Below, piece after piece: positions 44,615 through 53,514 of a stretch of DNA of 64,000 bases. The stretch covers positions 278,770-342,769 of the forward strand of contig NZ_BMMV01000003.1 of assembly GCF_014646115.1 (NCBI RefSeq), given 5' to 3'. The translations under genes were made by a program, and so were the position numbers. Numbering within the stretch: the first letter of the stretch is position 1; each line of letters begins with the position of its first letter. The DNA is from Streptomyces camponoticapitis (GTDB lineage: Bacteria; Actinomycetota; Actinomycetes; Streptomycetales; Streptomycetaceae). The notes under the pieces were generated by a model, which did no database searches, was not told the DNA's origin, and saw only the letters and a program-made list of their open reading frames with translations.

Positions 44615-45919
44615 TCAGGACTCCAGCAGACGTTGCCCCACGTACTCGCCCTCGCGCGGTCCGCCCGGCACCGCGTACAGGCCGCTCGCCTCGTGCCGTA
44701 CGAACGCCGACAGCGCGTCGCCCCGGTCGAGCTTGCGCTGCACGGGCACGAAGCCCTTCAGCGGATCGGCCTGCCAGCAGATGAACAGCAGGCCCGCGTC
44801 GGGCGTGCCGTCCGCGGCGATCCCGTCGTGGAAGGAGAACGGGCGGCGCAGCATCGCGGCCCCGCCGTTCTGCTCCGGCGCCGAGATCCGCGCGTGCGCG
44901 TTGTCCGGGATGACGAGCTTGCCGTCCGGACCGGTCTTGTCGAGGTCGAGCGCGGTCGTCTCCGTACCGCCGGTGAGCGGGGCGCCGTCGGACTTGCGGC
45001 GGCCGATGACAAGCTCCTGGCGGTCGACCGGCAGGGCCTCCCACTCGTCGAGCAGCATGCGGATGCGGCGTACGACGGCGTACGAGCCGCCCGCCATCCA
45101 GTCGGGTGTCCCGGTCGGCGGCTTCGCGGGGACGAAGATCCGCCGGTCGAAGTCGGGCTCCGCCGGTCTGGGGTTGTTGGTGCCGTCGACCTGGCCCATC
45201 AGATTGCGGGCCGTCATGGGACGGGCGGTGGCGCCGGGCGAACGGTTGAAGCCGTTCATCTGCCACCGCACGTGCGCCGCGTCGCCCGCCTCCTTGAGAA
45301 GCGTGCGCAGTGCGTGGAAGGCGACGAGCGCGTCGTCCGAACCGATCTGCACCCACAGATCGCCGTCGCTGCGGCGGGCGTCGAGGTGGTCCGACGAGAA
45401 GGCCGGCAGCGGGTCCAGCGCGGAGGGGCGCCGGGCGGCCAGCTTCGTACGGTCGAAGAACGTACGGCCGAAGCCGAAGGTGACCGTCAGCGCGGACGGC
45501 CCCGCGTCCAGGGCGACTCCTGTGTCGCGCTCGCCGGCCGGTTCGCCCGCCATGAGCCGCCGCGCGGTCTCCGACCAGCGGCGCAGCAGCGCGGCGGCCT
45601 CTCTGCGGCCCGCGCCCGGTGCGAGGTCGAGGGCGACCAGATGGCCGCGGGCCTGCATGGGCGTGGTGATACCGGCCTGGTGGGCGCCGTGGAAGGCGAC
45701 GGAGGCCGAGCCGACGGTGGCGAGCGCGGTCGGCTCGTCGGGCCGGGTGGCGGCGTACGCGGCGCTCCCGCCGGCCGCTCCGGCGACGAGGCCCGCGGCG
45801 CCGGCCGCACCGGCCGTACCGATCAGCCGCCGCCGCGAGATCGCGCGGGTGGGGTCAGCTCCGCCGCCCCCGGTGCCGGTGCCGGAGGCGGCGTCGCTGG
45901 TCGTACGGGTGTCGCTCAC
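44615..45919 (-). CDS. dtpA: Tat-exported DyP-type heme peroxidase DtpA
   Basis: This encodes 434 residues. A Tat signal (ISRRRLIGTAGAAG, residues 27-40) sends the folded protein out. The DyP domain has GQVDGTNNP with catalytic Asp245, the proximal heme His in DNAHARISAP near 340, and the distal Arg in MLRRPFSFHDG. In S. lividans DtpA works with the copper oxidase GlxA and the Sco and ECuC chaperones in hyphal development. The GTG start lies four bases after the copCD stop, so it is the last gene of the copper operon. Confidence 0.95.
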   Translation of the reverse strand: MSDTRTTSDAASGTGTGGGGADPTRAISRRRLIGTAGAAGAAGLVAGAAGGSAAYAATRPDEPTALATVGSASVAFHGAHQAGITTPMQARGHLVALDLAPGAGRREAAALLRRWSETARRLMAGEPAGERDTGVALDAGPSALTVTFGFGRTFFDRTKLAARRPSALDPLPAFSSDHLDARRSDGDLWVQIGSDDALVAFHALRTLLKEAGDAAHVRWQMNGFNRSPGATARPMTARNLMGQVDGTNNPRPAEPDFDRRIFVPAKPPTGTPDWMAGGSYAVVRRIRMLLDEWEALPVDRQELVIGRRKSDGAPLTGGTETTALDLDKTGPDGKLVIPDNAHARISAPEQNGGAAMLRRPFSFHDGIAADGTPDAGLLFICWQADPLKGFVPVQRKLDRGDALSAFVRHEASGLYAVPGGPREGEYVGQRLLES

Positions 45920-45923
45920 GGGG

Positions 45924-47936
45924 TCAACCGATCTTCACGTTCTTCTCGATGGTGGTCTGGTCGATGTCCGAGGTCCGCACGGTCACCTGGAGATGCCAGT
46001 CGCCGGGCATCGGGATCTGTACGTTGCCGGAGCTCCAGTGTCCCGCCGCCAAGCGCTCCGGCACGACGGGGAGGGGGCCGATCTGCTCGGACCTGAGGGT
46101 GTACGAGACCTTCACCTCGGGCACGTCCATCGGCTTGCCGTCCGGGCCGTCGACCCAGACGTGCATGAGGTTGGCGCCGGGGCTCGCGGGGTCGAGGGTG
46201 AGCCGCAGGGTGCCCTTGCCCTTCACGCCGCCGGTGTCGAACGGCTCGGTGAGGCTGATGGGACCGGCGGGTGCCGCGGGCGCGGATGCCTGGGTGCCCG
46301 AGCGGCCGACCTCCTTCGCCTCCGTACGTCCGGGCTCGGTGCCCGTCAGCGCGGTCGTGACGGCGAGCACCACGAGGGCGATGCACGCCTCCGTAAGTAC
46401 GGAGCGGCGCAGCCCGGACCGCTCGGTGTCGGCGTCGCGGACGCGCTTCTTGCGGGCGGTGGCCAACGCGGTTTGCTGGCGGGCGAGTTGAGCGGCACGC
46501 TCGGGGTCGGGCCCGGTCTCGGTTTCGGTCTCGGCCTCGGCGTCGTCCTCCGCATCGGCTTCCGCTTCGGTCTCGACGCCGGCCTCGGCCGCCGCCTCGA
46601 CGCCTGCCTCCGCCTCGGTCCTCGCGCGCTCGCCGAGCAACCCCGTCCAGCGCCGCGAGAACCAGGCGGCACCGAGCAGTACGGCGATCAGCGCGACCTT
46701 GACCAGCAGGAGCTTCCCGTACGACGTGTCGGTCAGCGCCGACCACGAGCCGACCTGCCGCCACGCCTGGTAGAGCCCGGTCACGGCCAGGACGACGACG
46801 CTGCCGAAGGCGATCCGCGAGAAGCGCTGCACGGCGGCGCGTTCGATGTCCGGTGTCCGGTAGAGGGCGATCAGCAGCGACACGAGGCCCCCGAGCCAGG
46901 TGGCCACGGCCAGCAGATGCAGTACGTCGAGCGGCATGGCGAGACCGGTCTGGATCCCGGTCGACGCGTGTTCGGACAGCGCCCACGTCCCGGCGATGCC
47001 GGCGGCGACGACCGTGCCGCCCAGCCCCAGCCCGAAGGTGAGGTCGGCCTTCGCCTTGCCCGCATCGGCCCCCGTCCCGGCAGCGTCCCCGGACTCAGTT
47101 CCCGCTTCCGTTCCCGCTTCCGCTTCCGTGACGCGCTTCGCGTACGCGCCGAACAGCACGGCGATGAAGAGCGCGGCCGCGCCGAGCAGCAGCAGCCGCG
47201 AGACGAGCGCGGCGCCCGTCTTGGTGTCCAGCACGTCCGTCAGTCCGCCCAGGTCGAACGCGTCGCCGAGCTTGCCGGACCCGGTGTACGGCGTCCTCAG
47301 TAGGAGGAGGACGAGTGTCGCGGCGGTCAGCGTGACCCAGCCACCGACGACGAGCCGCTGCAACGGCCGCACGGACGCGCCGCGTTGCCAGCAGGCGAGG
47401 ACGAACGCCGCACCGCCGACGAGGGCCACGAACCCGGCGTACGAGATGTAGCGCACCGTGTCGTACAGCAGGCCGACCACTCCGCCCCCGGCCTCCTGGT
47501 CGGGCACGGTGGCCGTCGTCTTCGACGGTGCTCCTACGGAGAAGGTGAACGCCCCCGACACGGGATGGCTGTCGGCGGAGACCGCCTGCCAGGCGACGGT
47601 GTACGTGCCGTCCGGCAGCCCGGTCTTGAGGTCGACGGCGTAGCGGACGGTGCCGCCCTCGCTCAGATCGCGCATCTTCGCGACGTCGACGCGCTTGCTG
47701 GTGGGGTCGAGGACCCGGATGGAGTCGTCGCCCATGGCGATCTGTTCGGAGAAGGTGAGTGTGACGTCCTTCGGAGCGACATCGACCACCGCCCCGTCCT
47801 TCGGGTCGCTGCCCGTCAGCGCCGCGTGCGCCGACGCCGTACCGGAGAGCGCGCCGAGGAGACCGACGATCAGTACGCCGGTGACGAGCAGCAGCCGTAT
47901 GAGCCGTGTTCCGAAGCGGGGGGCGGTGGCCGTCAT
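45924..47936 (-). CDS. CopC-CopD fusion copper-binding membrane protein
   Basis: The 670-residue product has a signal peptide ending near A36, then a CopC domain beginning with His37 (ASA-HAALTGSDP), where the mature N-terminal His binds Cu(II) together with the His of SADSHPVSG near 122. About eight CopD membrane helices follow (about 155-425), then an acidic Ala/Glu/Thr-rich cytoplasmic loop (about 445-490), one more helix and an extracellular YtkA-like beta domain (about 560-670) with LDPASPGANLMHVWVDG. Probably imports or handles copper for Sco and DtpA. A second low-complexity segment lies near residue 275. Start ATG 47936. Confidence 0.92.
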   Translation of the reverse strand: MTATAPRFGTRLIRLLLVTGVLIVGLLGALSGTASAHAALTGSDPKDGAVVDVAPKDVTLTFSEQIAMGDDSIRVLDPTSKRVDVAKMRDLSEGGTVRYAVDLKTGLPDGTYTVAWQAVSADSHPVSGAFTFSVGAPSKTTATVPDQEAGGGVVGLLYDTVRYISYAGFVALVGGAAFVLACWQRGASVRPLQRLVVGGWVTLTAATLVLLLLRTPYTGSGKLGDAFDLGGLTDVLDTKTGAALVSRLLLLGAAALFIAVLFGAYAKRVTEAEAGTEAGTESGDAAGTGADAGKAKADLTFGLGLGGTVVAAGIAGTWALSEHASTGIQTGLAMPLDVLHLLAVATWLGGLVSLLIALYRTPDIERAAVQRFSRIAFGSVVVLAVTGLYQAWRQVGSWSALTDTSYGKLLLVKVALIAVLLGAAWFSRRWTGLLGERARTEAEAGVEAAAEAGVETEAEADAEDDAEAETETETGPDPERAAQLARQQTALATARKKRVRDADTERSGLRRSVLTEACIALVVLAVTTALTGTEPGRTEAKEVGRSGTQASAPAAPAGPISLTEPFDTGGVKGKGTLRLTLDPASPGANLMHVWVDGPDGKPMDVPEVKVSYTLRSEQIGPLPVVPERLAAGHWSSGNVQIPMPGDWHLQVTVRTSDIDQTTIEKNVKIG

Positions 47937-47950
47937 GGTGAGTCAGTCCC

Positions 47951-48457
47951 TCAGTGCTGCGTGGGGTTGTAGGTGGTCTCCTTCACGGGAAGGTCGACCT
48001 TGATCGGGTCGGTCTTCTCGAAGTGCAGTTCCACGGCGATCCGTTGGCCCTGTTCCGGCTTCTTCTTCAGGCCCATGAACATCAGATGGTTGCCGCCGCG
48101 GGCCAGATTCAGCTCGCCGCCGGCCGGGATGTCGAAGGACTTCACCTGCCGCATCTTCTGGTCCTTGGTCTCGTGGATCGTGACGTCGTCCGAGATGTCG
48201 CTGGTGACGGAGGTGAGTCTGTCCGCCGCGCCACCGCTGTTGGCGACCGTGAGGAAGCCGGACGCCATGTCGCTGACGGGCTGGGGCATGAAGGCCCCGC
48301 TGACCTTCAACCGAGGCTCGTCCTCGGAGGCGTCCGCCGACGAGCACCCGGCGAGCGAGACCAGTGACGCCAGTGACGCCGCGGACACCAGCACCGCCCG
48401 GGCGGCCGTGAGACGACTCGCCCCTCGGCGTACGGGACGGCCGCCGCACGCCCTCAC
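47951..48457 (-). CDS. ecuC: PCuAC-type copper chaperone lipoprotein (ECuC)
   Basis: This encodes 168 residues. A lipobox SLAGC (C38) marks membrane anchoring outside the cell. The PCuAC domain has the Cu(I) ligand set: Met in MPQPVSDMASGF, His in VTIHETKDQKM with its Met, and the H-x-M of GGNHLMFMGL. PCuAC proteins pass Cu(I) to Sco or to cytochrome oxidase subunits. The GTG start overlaps the sco stop (GTGA), so it is coupled to sco as in the S. lividans operon. Confidence 0.92.
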   Translation of the reverse strand: MRACGGRPVRRGASRLTAARAVLVSAASLASLVSLAGCSSADASEDEPRLKVSGAFMPQPVSDMASGFLTVANSGGAADRLTSVTSDISDDVTIHETKDQKMRQVKSFDIPAGGELNLARGGNHLMFMGLKKKPEQGQRIAVELHFEKTDPIKVDLPVKETTYNPTQH

Positions 48458-49116
48458 GGGGTCTCGCCCTTGATGAGTTTCGGCAGGTCCTTCGTGTAGT
48501 CGTCGGCCGTCGTGTCCTCGCCGTACAGGACGTAACCGCCGTCGGTCTTCGGCGAGAACGCGATGACCTGCGCCCCGTGCATGGAGACGACGCTGCCGTC
48601 CTTCTCCTTCGTGGCCGGCTCGATGCCGATGCCGACCTGGCGCGCGCCGGCCTGGATGGTCGGGAAGTCGCCGGTGAGGCCGACGAAGGACGGGTCGCCC
48701 GCGCTCGGCAGCCACTTGGCGAGTTCGGCGGAGGTGTCCCGCTCGGGGTCGGTGGTGATGAACACGACCTGGAGCTTGTCCTGGTCGGCCTTGGGGAGCG
48801 CCTTCCTGGCGATGGCGATGTTGCTCATCGTCAGCGGGCAGACGTCGGGGCAGTGCGTGTAGCCGAAGTAGATCAGCGTCGGCTTGCCCTTGGTCTCCTC
48901 ACGGAAGTCGTACGTCTTGCCCTTGGTGTCCTTCAGGACGAGGTTCGGCTTCTCGAAGGGCTTGTCGAGGACGGTCGCCGCCTTCGTCTTCGGCTGGGCG
49001 GAGACGTCCGCCACGGGCTTCGACGCGGTGTCGTCGTCGCCGCTTCCGCAGGCGGACAGGGTGAGTGCCGCGACCGCCGCGAGCGCGGCGGCGGTGAGCA
49101 CGGTCTTCTTGTGCAT
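48454..49116 (-). CDS. sco: Sco/SenC copper chaperone lipoprotein
   Basis: The 220-residue product begins with a lipoprotein signal (LSACGSGDDD). A thioredoxin-fold domain carries the Cu-binding CPDVC in YFGYTHCPDVCPLTM and the partner His in VSMHGAQVIAF. Sco delivers copper to cytochrome c oxidase and, in Streptomyces, to GlxA. ATG 49116 (MHKKTVLTAAAL) is used; an in-frame ATG five codons earlier at 49131 is equally possible, and neither has a strong ribosome-binding site. Confidence 0.94.
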   Translation of the reverse strand: MHKKTVLTAAALAAVAALTLSACGSGDDDTASKPVADVSAQPKTKAATVLDKPFEKPNLVLKDTKGKTYDFREETKGKPTLIYFGYTHCPDVCPLTMSNIAIARKALPKADQDKLQVVFITTDPERDTSAELAKWLPSAGDPSFVGLTGDFPTIQAGARQVGIGIEPATKEKDGSVVSMHGAQVIAFSPKTDGGYVLYGEDTTADDYTKDLPKLIKGETP

Positions 49117-49186
49117 GGAGGTAGTTCCCATTGGTGGAGTACGGGCTCCGGGCGCGGGGCCCGGCGAGGGGCCCCGCGCCCGCTGA

Positions 49187-50044
49187 TCAGCTGGCGGGGG
49201 TGCCGGTGGACGAGGTGCGGCGGCGTCCGGCCAGGACGCCGTAGGCGACACCGGCGACGCCGATGACGATGCCGGCGATGCCGAGGCCACGGGCCGTGCC
49301 GTCGCTGCTGTCGGAGGCGGCGGCGTTCTCGCCGTCCCCGTCGTCACTCTCGGCCGATGCCTGGTCGGTCCCGGCCTTGGCGTCGTCGCCCGCCTTGTCC
49401 TCGCCCGCCTTGTCGTCGGCAGCCGCGCCGTGACCGTCCTCGGAGGCGGCGGTCAGGGTCAGCACCGGCGCCGGGCTCTCGGGCTCGGCGCCCTCGGTCG
49501 GGGCGTCGATCCAGCGCACGACCTCGTCGTTGTCGTACGTCTGGAGGGTCTTGAAGACCAGCTGGTCGGCGTCCTCGGGCAACTGGCCGACGGAGAGCGG
49601 GAACTGCTGGAAGTAGCCGGGCGCGACCCCGCCGCCCTTCGCGGCGGTCCAGGTGACCTTCGAGACGGCTTCGGTGATCTGCTTGCCGTGCATCTCGATC
49701 GGCTTGGCGAGCTTGCTCTTGGTGACGGCGATCTTCCAGCCGGGCACGGACTGCGGGGCCACCGAGGCCAGGGGGTGCTCGGTCGGGAAGTTCACTTCGA
49801 GCTTGACGGTCGAGGCGTCGTCGCGCTCGTTGGGCACCTTGAAGTTGACGGTCGCGTAACCGCCCTTGGCGGCCTCGCCGACCGGCTGCACGCTGACGTG
49901 CGCGAGGGCGGGACCGGCGAGCAGCACGACGGCCGACGCGGCGACGCCGCCGACGACTGCCACACGGCGCGTGATGCGGGTACGGCCGGTGGTGGACGCC
50001 CGCGAGACAGCGTGACGAGACGTGTTCGTACGAGAGGCGTTCAT
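49187..50044 (-). CDS. ycnI: YcnI-family (DUF1775) copper-binding membrane protein
   Basis: This encodes 285 residues. A long signal peptide ends at ALA before HVSVQPVGEAAKGG, so the mature protein begins with the Cu(II)-binding His. Conserved PNERDD, FPTEHPL and SVPGW (with the buried Trp) belong to the DUF1775 domain (about 50-195). An acidic Ala/Asp-rich linker and a C-terminal membrane helix (GIAGIVIGVAGVAYGV) with an RRR stop follow. It lies 70 bases upstream of sco and opens the copper operon. Confidence 0.92.
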   Translation of the reverse strand: MNASRTNTSRHAVSRASTTGRTRITRRVAVVGGVAASAVVLLAGPALAHVSVQPVGEAAKGGYATVNFKVPNERDDASTVKLEVNFPTEHPLASVAPQSVPGWKIAVTKSKLAKPIEMHGKQITEAVSKVTWTAAKGGGVAPGYFQQFPLSVGQLPEDADQLVFKTLQTYDNDEVVRWIDAPTEGAEPESPAPVLTLTAASEDGHGAAADDKAGEDKAGDDAKAGTDQASAESDDGDGENAAASDSSDGTARGLGIAGIVIGVAGVAYGVLAGRRRTSSTGTPAS

Positions 50045-50151
50045 GACAGAAGACACTCCACGGTGTGGGGGAGACGATGGGCCGCGCGCGGATACGCGTC
50101 GGCATCGCGACGTCACCGCCCTACGTACTCCGTACGGAAGGTGTCGTCGCG

Positions 50152-51018
50152 TCAGGCGGCGAGAGTGAGTACGGCCGGCGGGCCGCGCCTGATCACCGAA
50201 TGCTGGAGCGTCTCCCCCGTGTACGAGGGCGGAGCGTCGGGGCGCGGGCCGGGCGCGGCGGCCGGCCCGGGGGCGGGCGTGAGCGGCAGTCCGGCGCTCA
50301 GGGCGCGTACGAGGCCGAGGGCGGCCCGCAGGGCCCGCAGCCGCGCGTTGTCGGCGACGACTTCACCGAAGCCGTCGCCGAGGCTCTGGGAGGAAAGTGT
50401 GGCGAGCCGGGCGAGCGCGAGGTCGCCGCGGCGCATGAGCCAGCCGGTCGCGAGGGCCGCCAGCAGATGCGCGAGGAACATGGGCAGGGTCGGCAGTTCG
50501 GGCAGCAGCCCGGCGGTGCCACCGGCCCCTCCGGTTCCACCGGCCGCCGCCTGCGCGGCTGTTCCCGCCGCCGAGCCGTGCAGGTGACCGCCCTGCGCGA
50601 GCCCGCCGCCGACCGTGGCGGGGTCGATCCCGGCGTCGGTCACGATGCGGCGCGCGTCCCCCGCGCTCAGCGACGCCGGGCCGGCGCCGCAGATCAGCTT
50701 CGCCGCCATGCGGATCAGTACGTCGTCGGCGCCGCCGCGCATCGTGAGGTGGTGCTGGCTCATCCCGAACAGGGAGTGCAGCGCGAGCTGTCCACCGGTC
50801 AGCGCGAGTGCGATGGCGGGCAGTGAACGGGCGCGTCCGGCGAGCGGCGCGGCAACGGCGAACACACCGGCGAAACCGACGACGAGCGTCCACCAGGGGA
50901 CGGCCTGACAGGCCGCGATCACATGTCCCGTCCCGGACAGCACGACACAGACCGCGGTGAACACCGCGGCCCTCAGGAGCCGCAGACCGGCTCCGGTGTG
51001 TGCGACACGATCCGGCAT
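50152..51018 (-). CDS. Streptomyces-conserved multi-pass membrane protein in the copper region
   Basis: The product has 288 residues with about five hydrophobic segments (near residues 14-35, 40-58, 65-85, 180-200 and 225-245), a Gly/Ala-rich loop near 150-175 and a Pro-rich tail. The segment HSLFGMSQHHLTMRGG near residue 81 is rich in His and Met, and with its place just ahead of ycnI suggests a copper-related role. This is inference only; no family was recognised. The ATG lies on the reverse strand, 107 bases upstream of ycnI. Confidence 0.7.
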   Translation of the reverse strand: MPDRVAHTGAGLRLLRAAVFTAVCVVLSGTGHVIAACQAVPWWTLVVGFAGVFAVAAPLAGRARSLPAIALALTGGQLALHSLFGMSQHHLTMRGGADDVLIRMAAKLICGAGPASLSAGDARRIVTDAGIDPATVGGGLAQGGHLHGSAAGTAAQAAAGGTGGAGGTAGLLPELPTLPMFLAHLLAALATGWLMRRGDLALARLATLSSQSLGDGFGEVVADNARLRALRAALGLVRALSAGLPLTPAPGPAAAPGPRPDAPPSYTGETLQHSVIRRGPPAVLTLAA

Positions 51019-51210
51019 GGCCGGGTCATCATCGCACTGCGACCGGCGGCTTCGTACGGCAGGTCCGGAAGATCAGCTTCTGTCCCCTACAACGGCAGAC
51101 ATCTTATGCGCGTCCGCCGAATGAGTTCTTTCACGCGGACGATGTGCTTACGACTCACCTGCAAGGGCAATACGTATCGGTATGTCGAGCTGTGGCCAGG
51201 AGGCTGGAGC

Positions 51211-51696
51211 ATGAGCATCTGGTGGTCCCTCCATTTGCGGCGCGAAGCCGCGAGCGTCCCGCTCGCACGCCGTCTTCTGATCGGCACGATGGAGACCGCG
51301 GGCGTCGACCCGGACATTTCCTTCGATCTGTCCATCGCACTGACCGAAGCATGCGCGAACGCCGTCGAGCACGGCGGCGACGACCTGCCCGGTGATCCGT
51401 CCCAGGCGTCGGCGGCATATCGGGTCACGGCCTATCTGGACGGCGAGAAGTGCCGTATCGAAGTGTCCGACTCCGGGCCCGGATTCCCTTCCCGCCGCTC
51501 CGTCCACCGGACCGCGGCCGTGGCCGCCCTCACCGCCGAGAACGGCCGGGGGCTCTCCCTGATCGAGCAGTTGTCCGACCACGTCCACTTCCGCAACCGG
51601 CCGGGGCGGGGAGCGGTGATCAGCTTCGACAAGATACTGAAGTGGCGCGAGGAGACCCCGCTGGTGGCCCTGGGCGGCACGACCGCCGGAGTCTGA
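51211..51696 (+). CDS. Anti-sigma-factor-type ATP-binding protein (HATPase_c_2)
   Basis: This encodes 161 residues forming a single GHKL ATPase domain of the RsbW/SpoIIAB type. The N-box is ALTEACANAVEHGG (near residue 50), then VSDSGPGFPSRR (G1) and ENGRGLSLIEQLSDHV (G2). No partner sigma or anti-anti-sigma gene is adjacent; Streptomyces has many such stand-alone proteins. The ATG at 51211 has AGGAGGCTGG just upstream. Longer in-frame openings to 50923 lie in the promoter zone and are not supported. Confidence 0.88.
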   Translation: MSIWWSLHLRREAASVPLARRLLIGTMETAGVDPDISFDLSIALTEACANAVEHGGDDLPGDPSQASAAYRVTAYLDGEKCRIEVSDSGPGFPSRRSVHRTAAVAALTAENGRGLSLIEQLSDHVHFRNRPGRGAVISFDKILKWREETPLVALGGTTAGV

Positions 51697-51845
51697 CCCG
51701 GTCTCACACACGCGCCCCACGCACGCGCCCCACGCACGTGCCTCATGAACCCGCATCATCCGCCTCATGGACGCGCCGGCCCGGCCGCGCGTGAGGCGCG
51801 GCCGGGCCGGCGACTGTCCGGAGCGGGGACCTGGACGTCCCCGGG

Positions 51846-53369
51846 TCAGCCCTGCTTGACGGCCGCCATCCATGTCTCCACGTCCGCGGACGTACGGGGC
51901 AGTCCCGCCGACAGATTCCGGTTGCCGTCCTCCGTGACCAGGATGTCGTCCTCGATCCGGACCCCGATGCCCCGGTACTCCTCCGGCACCGTGAGGTCGT
52001 CCGCCTGGAAGTACAGACCCGGCTCGACCGTCAGGCACATTCCGGGCTCCAGCGTGCCGTCCACATACGCCTCCGTGCGCGCCGCCGCGCAGTCGTGGAC
52101 GTCCAGGCCGAGCATGTGCCCCGTGCCGTGCAGCGTCCAGCGGCGCTGGAGGCCCAGCTCCAGGACCCGTTCGACCGGGCCTTCGAGCAGACCCCACTCG
52201 ACGAGCCTCTCGGCGAGCACACGCTGGGACGCGTCGTGGAAGTCCCGGTACTTCGCGCCCGGCTTCACCGCGGCGATACCGGCCTCCTGCGACTCGTACA
52301 CCGCGTCGTAGATCTTGCGCTGGAGCTCGTCGAACCGGCCGTTGATCGGCAGCGTGCGTGTGACGTCGGCCGTGTAGAGGGTGTGGGTCTCCACGCCGGC
52401 GTCGAGCAGGAGCAGATCGCCGGGGCGTACGTCTCCGTCGTTGCGCACCCAGTGCAGGGTGGTGGCGTGCGGTCCTGCGGCGCAGATCGAGCCGTAGCCG
52501 ATGTCGTTGCCCTCCACCCGGGCACGCAGGAAGAACGTTCCCTCGATGTAGCGCTCGCTGGTCGCCTCGGCCTTGTCGAGGATCCGTACGACGTCCTCGA
52601 AACCGCGGACGGTCGAGTCGACGGCCTTCTGGAGCTCGCCGACCTCGAAGTCGTCCTTCACCGCGCGCGCCTCGGACAGATAGACCCGCAACTCGTCGTC
52701 GCGCTCCGCCGTGACCTTGTCGGCCAGCGCGGCCTCGATGGACGAGTCGTGCCCGCGGACGACCCGCACCGGGCCCGTCGCCTCGCGCAGGGCCGCGGCC
52801 AGCTCCCGGACGTCCTTCGCGGGCAGGCCGAGCAACTGCTCGGCCTCGGCGAGCGAGTGCCGGCGGCCGACCCACAACTCGCCCTGGCGGCCGTCGAGCC
52901 AGAATTCGCCGTTCTCCCGGTTGGAGCGCGGGGTGAGATAGATCGTGGCCCGGTGGCCGTCGCCGCCGGGTGCCGGCTCCAGGACGAGGACGCCGTCCTC
53001 GGTCTGGTCGCCGGTGAGATACGCGTACTCGGTGGAGGGACGGAAGCTGTACTCCGTGTCGTTCGACCGGGTCTTCAGGCCGCCCGCGGGGATCACCAGG
53101 CGGTCGCCCGGGAATCGCGCGGACAGCGCGGCACGGCGGTCCGCCGCGTAGGGCGCCTGTGCGACGGGCTCCAGGTCGCGGAGCTCGGTGTCGGCCCAGC
53201 CCGACTTCATGTTCTCGGCCAGCTCGTCGGACACGCTCACATAGAGGCCGTTCTTGCGCTGCTTCACGGGCTTGCCGGCCGACGCCTCGTCGGCGTCGTC
53301 GAGCACTGTGTCCTGGTCTCCCAGCGTTTCCGGGGTCTCCGGTGTTTCCGGGATGAGCTCCTCGGCCAC
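51846..53369 (-). CDS. pepP: Xaa-Pro aminopeptidase PepP
   Basis: The 507-residue product removes N-terminal residues that precede proline. An acidic leader (about 1-45) is followed by the N-terminal aminopeptidase-P domain (about 60-240) and the pita-bread catalytic domain, with ligand positions LLLLDAGVETHTLYTADVTR (Asp, Asp), the His of LHGTGHMLGLDVHD, the Glu of LTVEPGLYF and the Glu of GVRIEDDILVTEDG. GTG 53369 (VAEELIP) follows GAGGAGG; the frame open to 53480 overlaps upstream sequence. A single strong DnaA box (53451-53459) lies 82 bases upstream of the start. Confidence 0.96.
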   Translation of the reverse strand: MAEELIPETPETPETLGDQDTVLDDADEASAGKPVKQRKNGLYVSVSDELAENMKSGWADTELRDLEPVAQAPYAADRRAALSARFPGDRLVIPAGGLKTRSNDTEYSFRPSTEYAYLTGDQTEDGVLVLEPAPGGDGHRATIYLTPRSNRENGEFWLDGRQGELWVGRRHSLAEAEQLLGLPAKDVRELAAALREATGPVRVVRGHDSSIEAALADKVTAERDDELRVYLSEARAVKDDFEVGELQKAVDSTVRGFEDVVRILDKAEATSERYIEGTFFLRARVEGNDIGYGSICAAGPHATTLHWVRNDGDVRPGDLLLLDAGVETHTLYTADVTRTLPINGRFDELQRKIYDAVYESQEAGIAAVKPGAKYRDFHDASQRVLAERLVEWGLLEGPVERVLELGLQRRWTLHGTGHMLGLDVHDCAAARTEAYVDGTLEPGMCLTVEPGLYFQADDLTVPEEYRGIGVRIEDDILVTEDGNRNLSAGLPRTSADVETWMAAVKQG

Positions 53370-53514
53370 GGTCTGCCTCCTCTGTACGACATTGGACCTT
53401 TCGGGTCCCGGCACCATCGTATGTCTGTACGGGCGGCCGGCCAGGGGGCCTGTGGACAACTCCTCGGACGGCTGGACCACAGGGGCTCGTCGGACCGGAG
53501 AGGGCCGCTCCGGT

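Noticed and set aside
53451..53459. Single DnaA box upstream of pepP
   Set aside because: Perfect match but isolated; one 9-mer is not enough to call a cluster.
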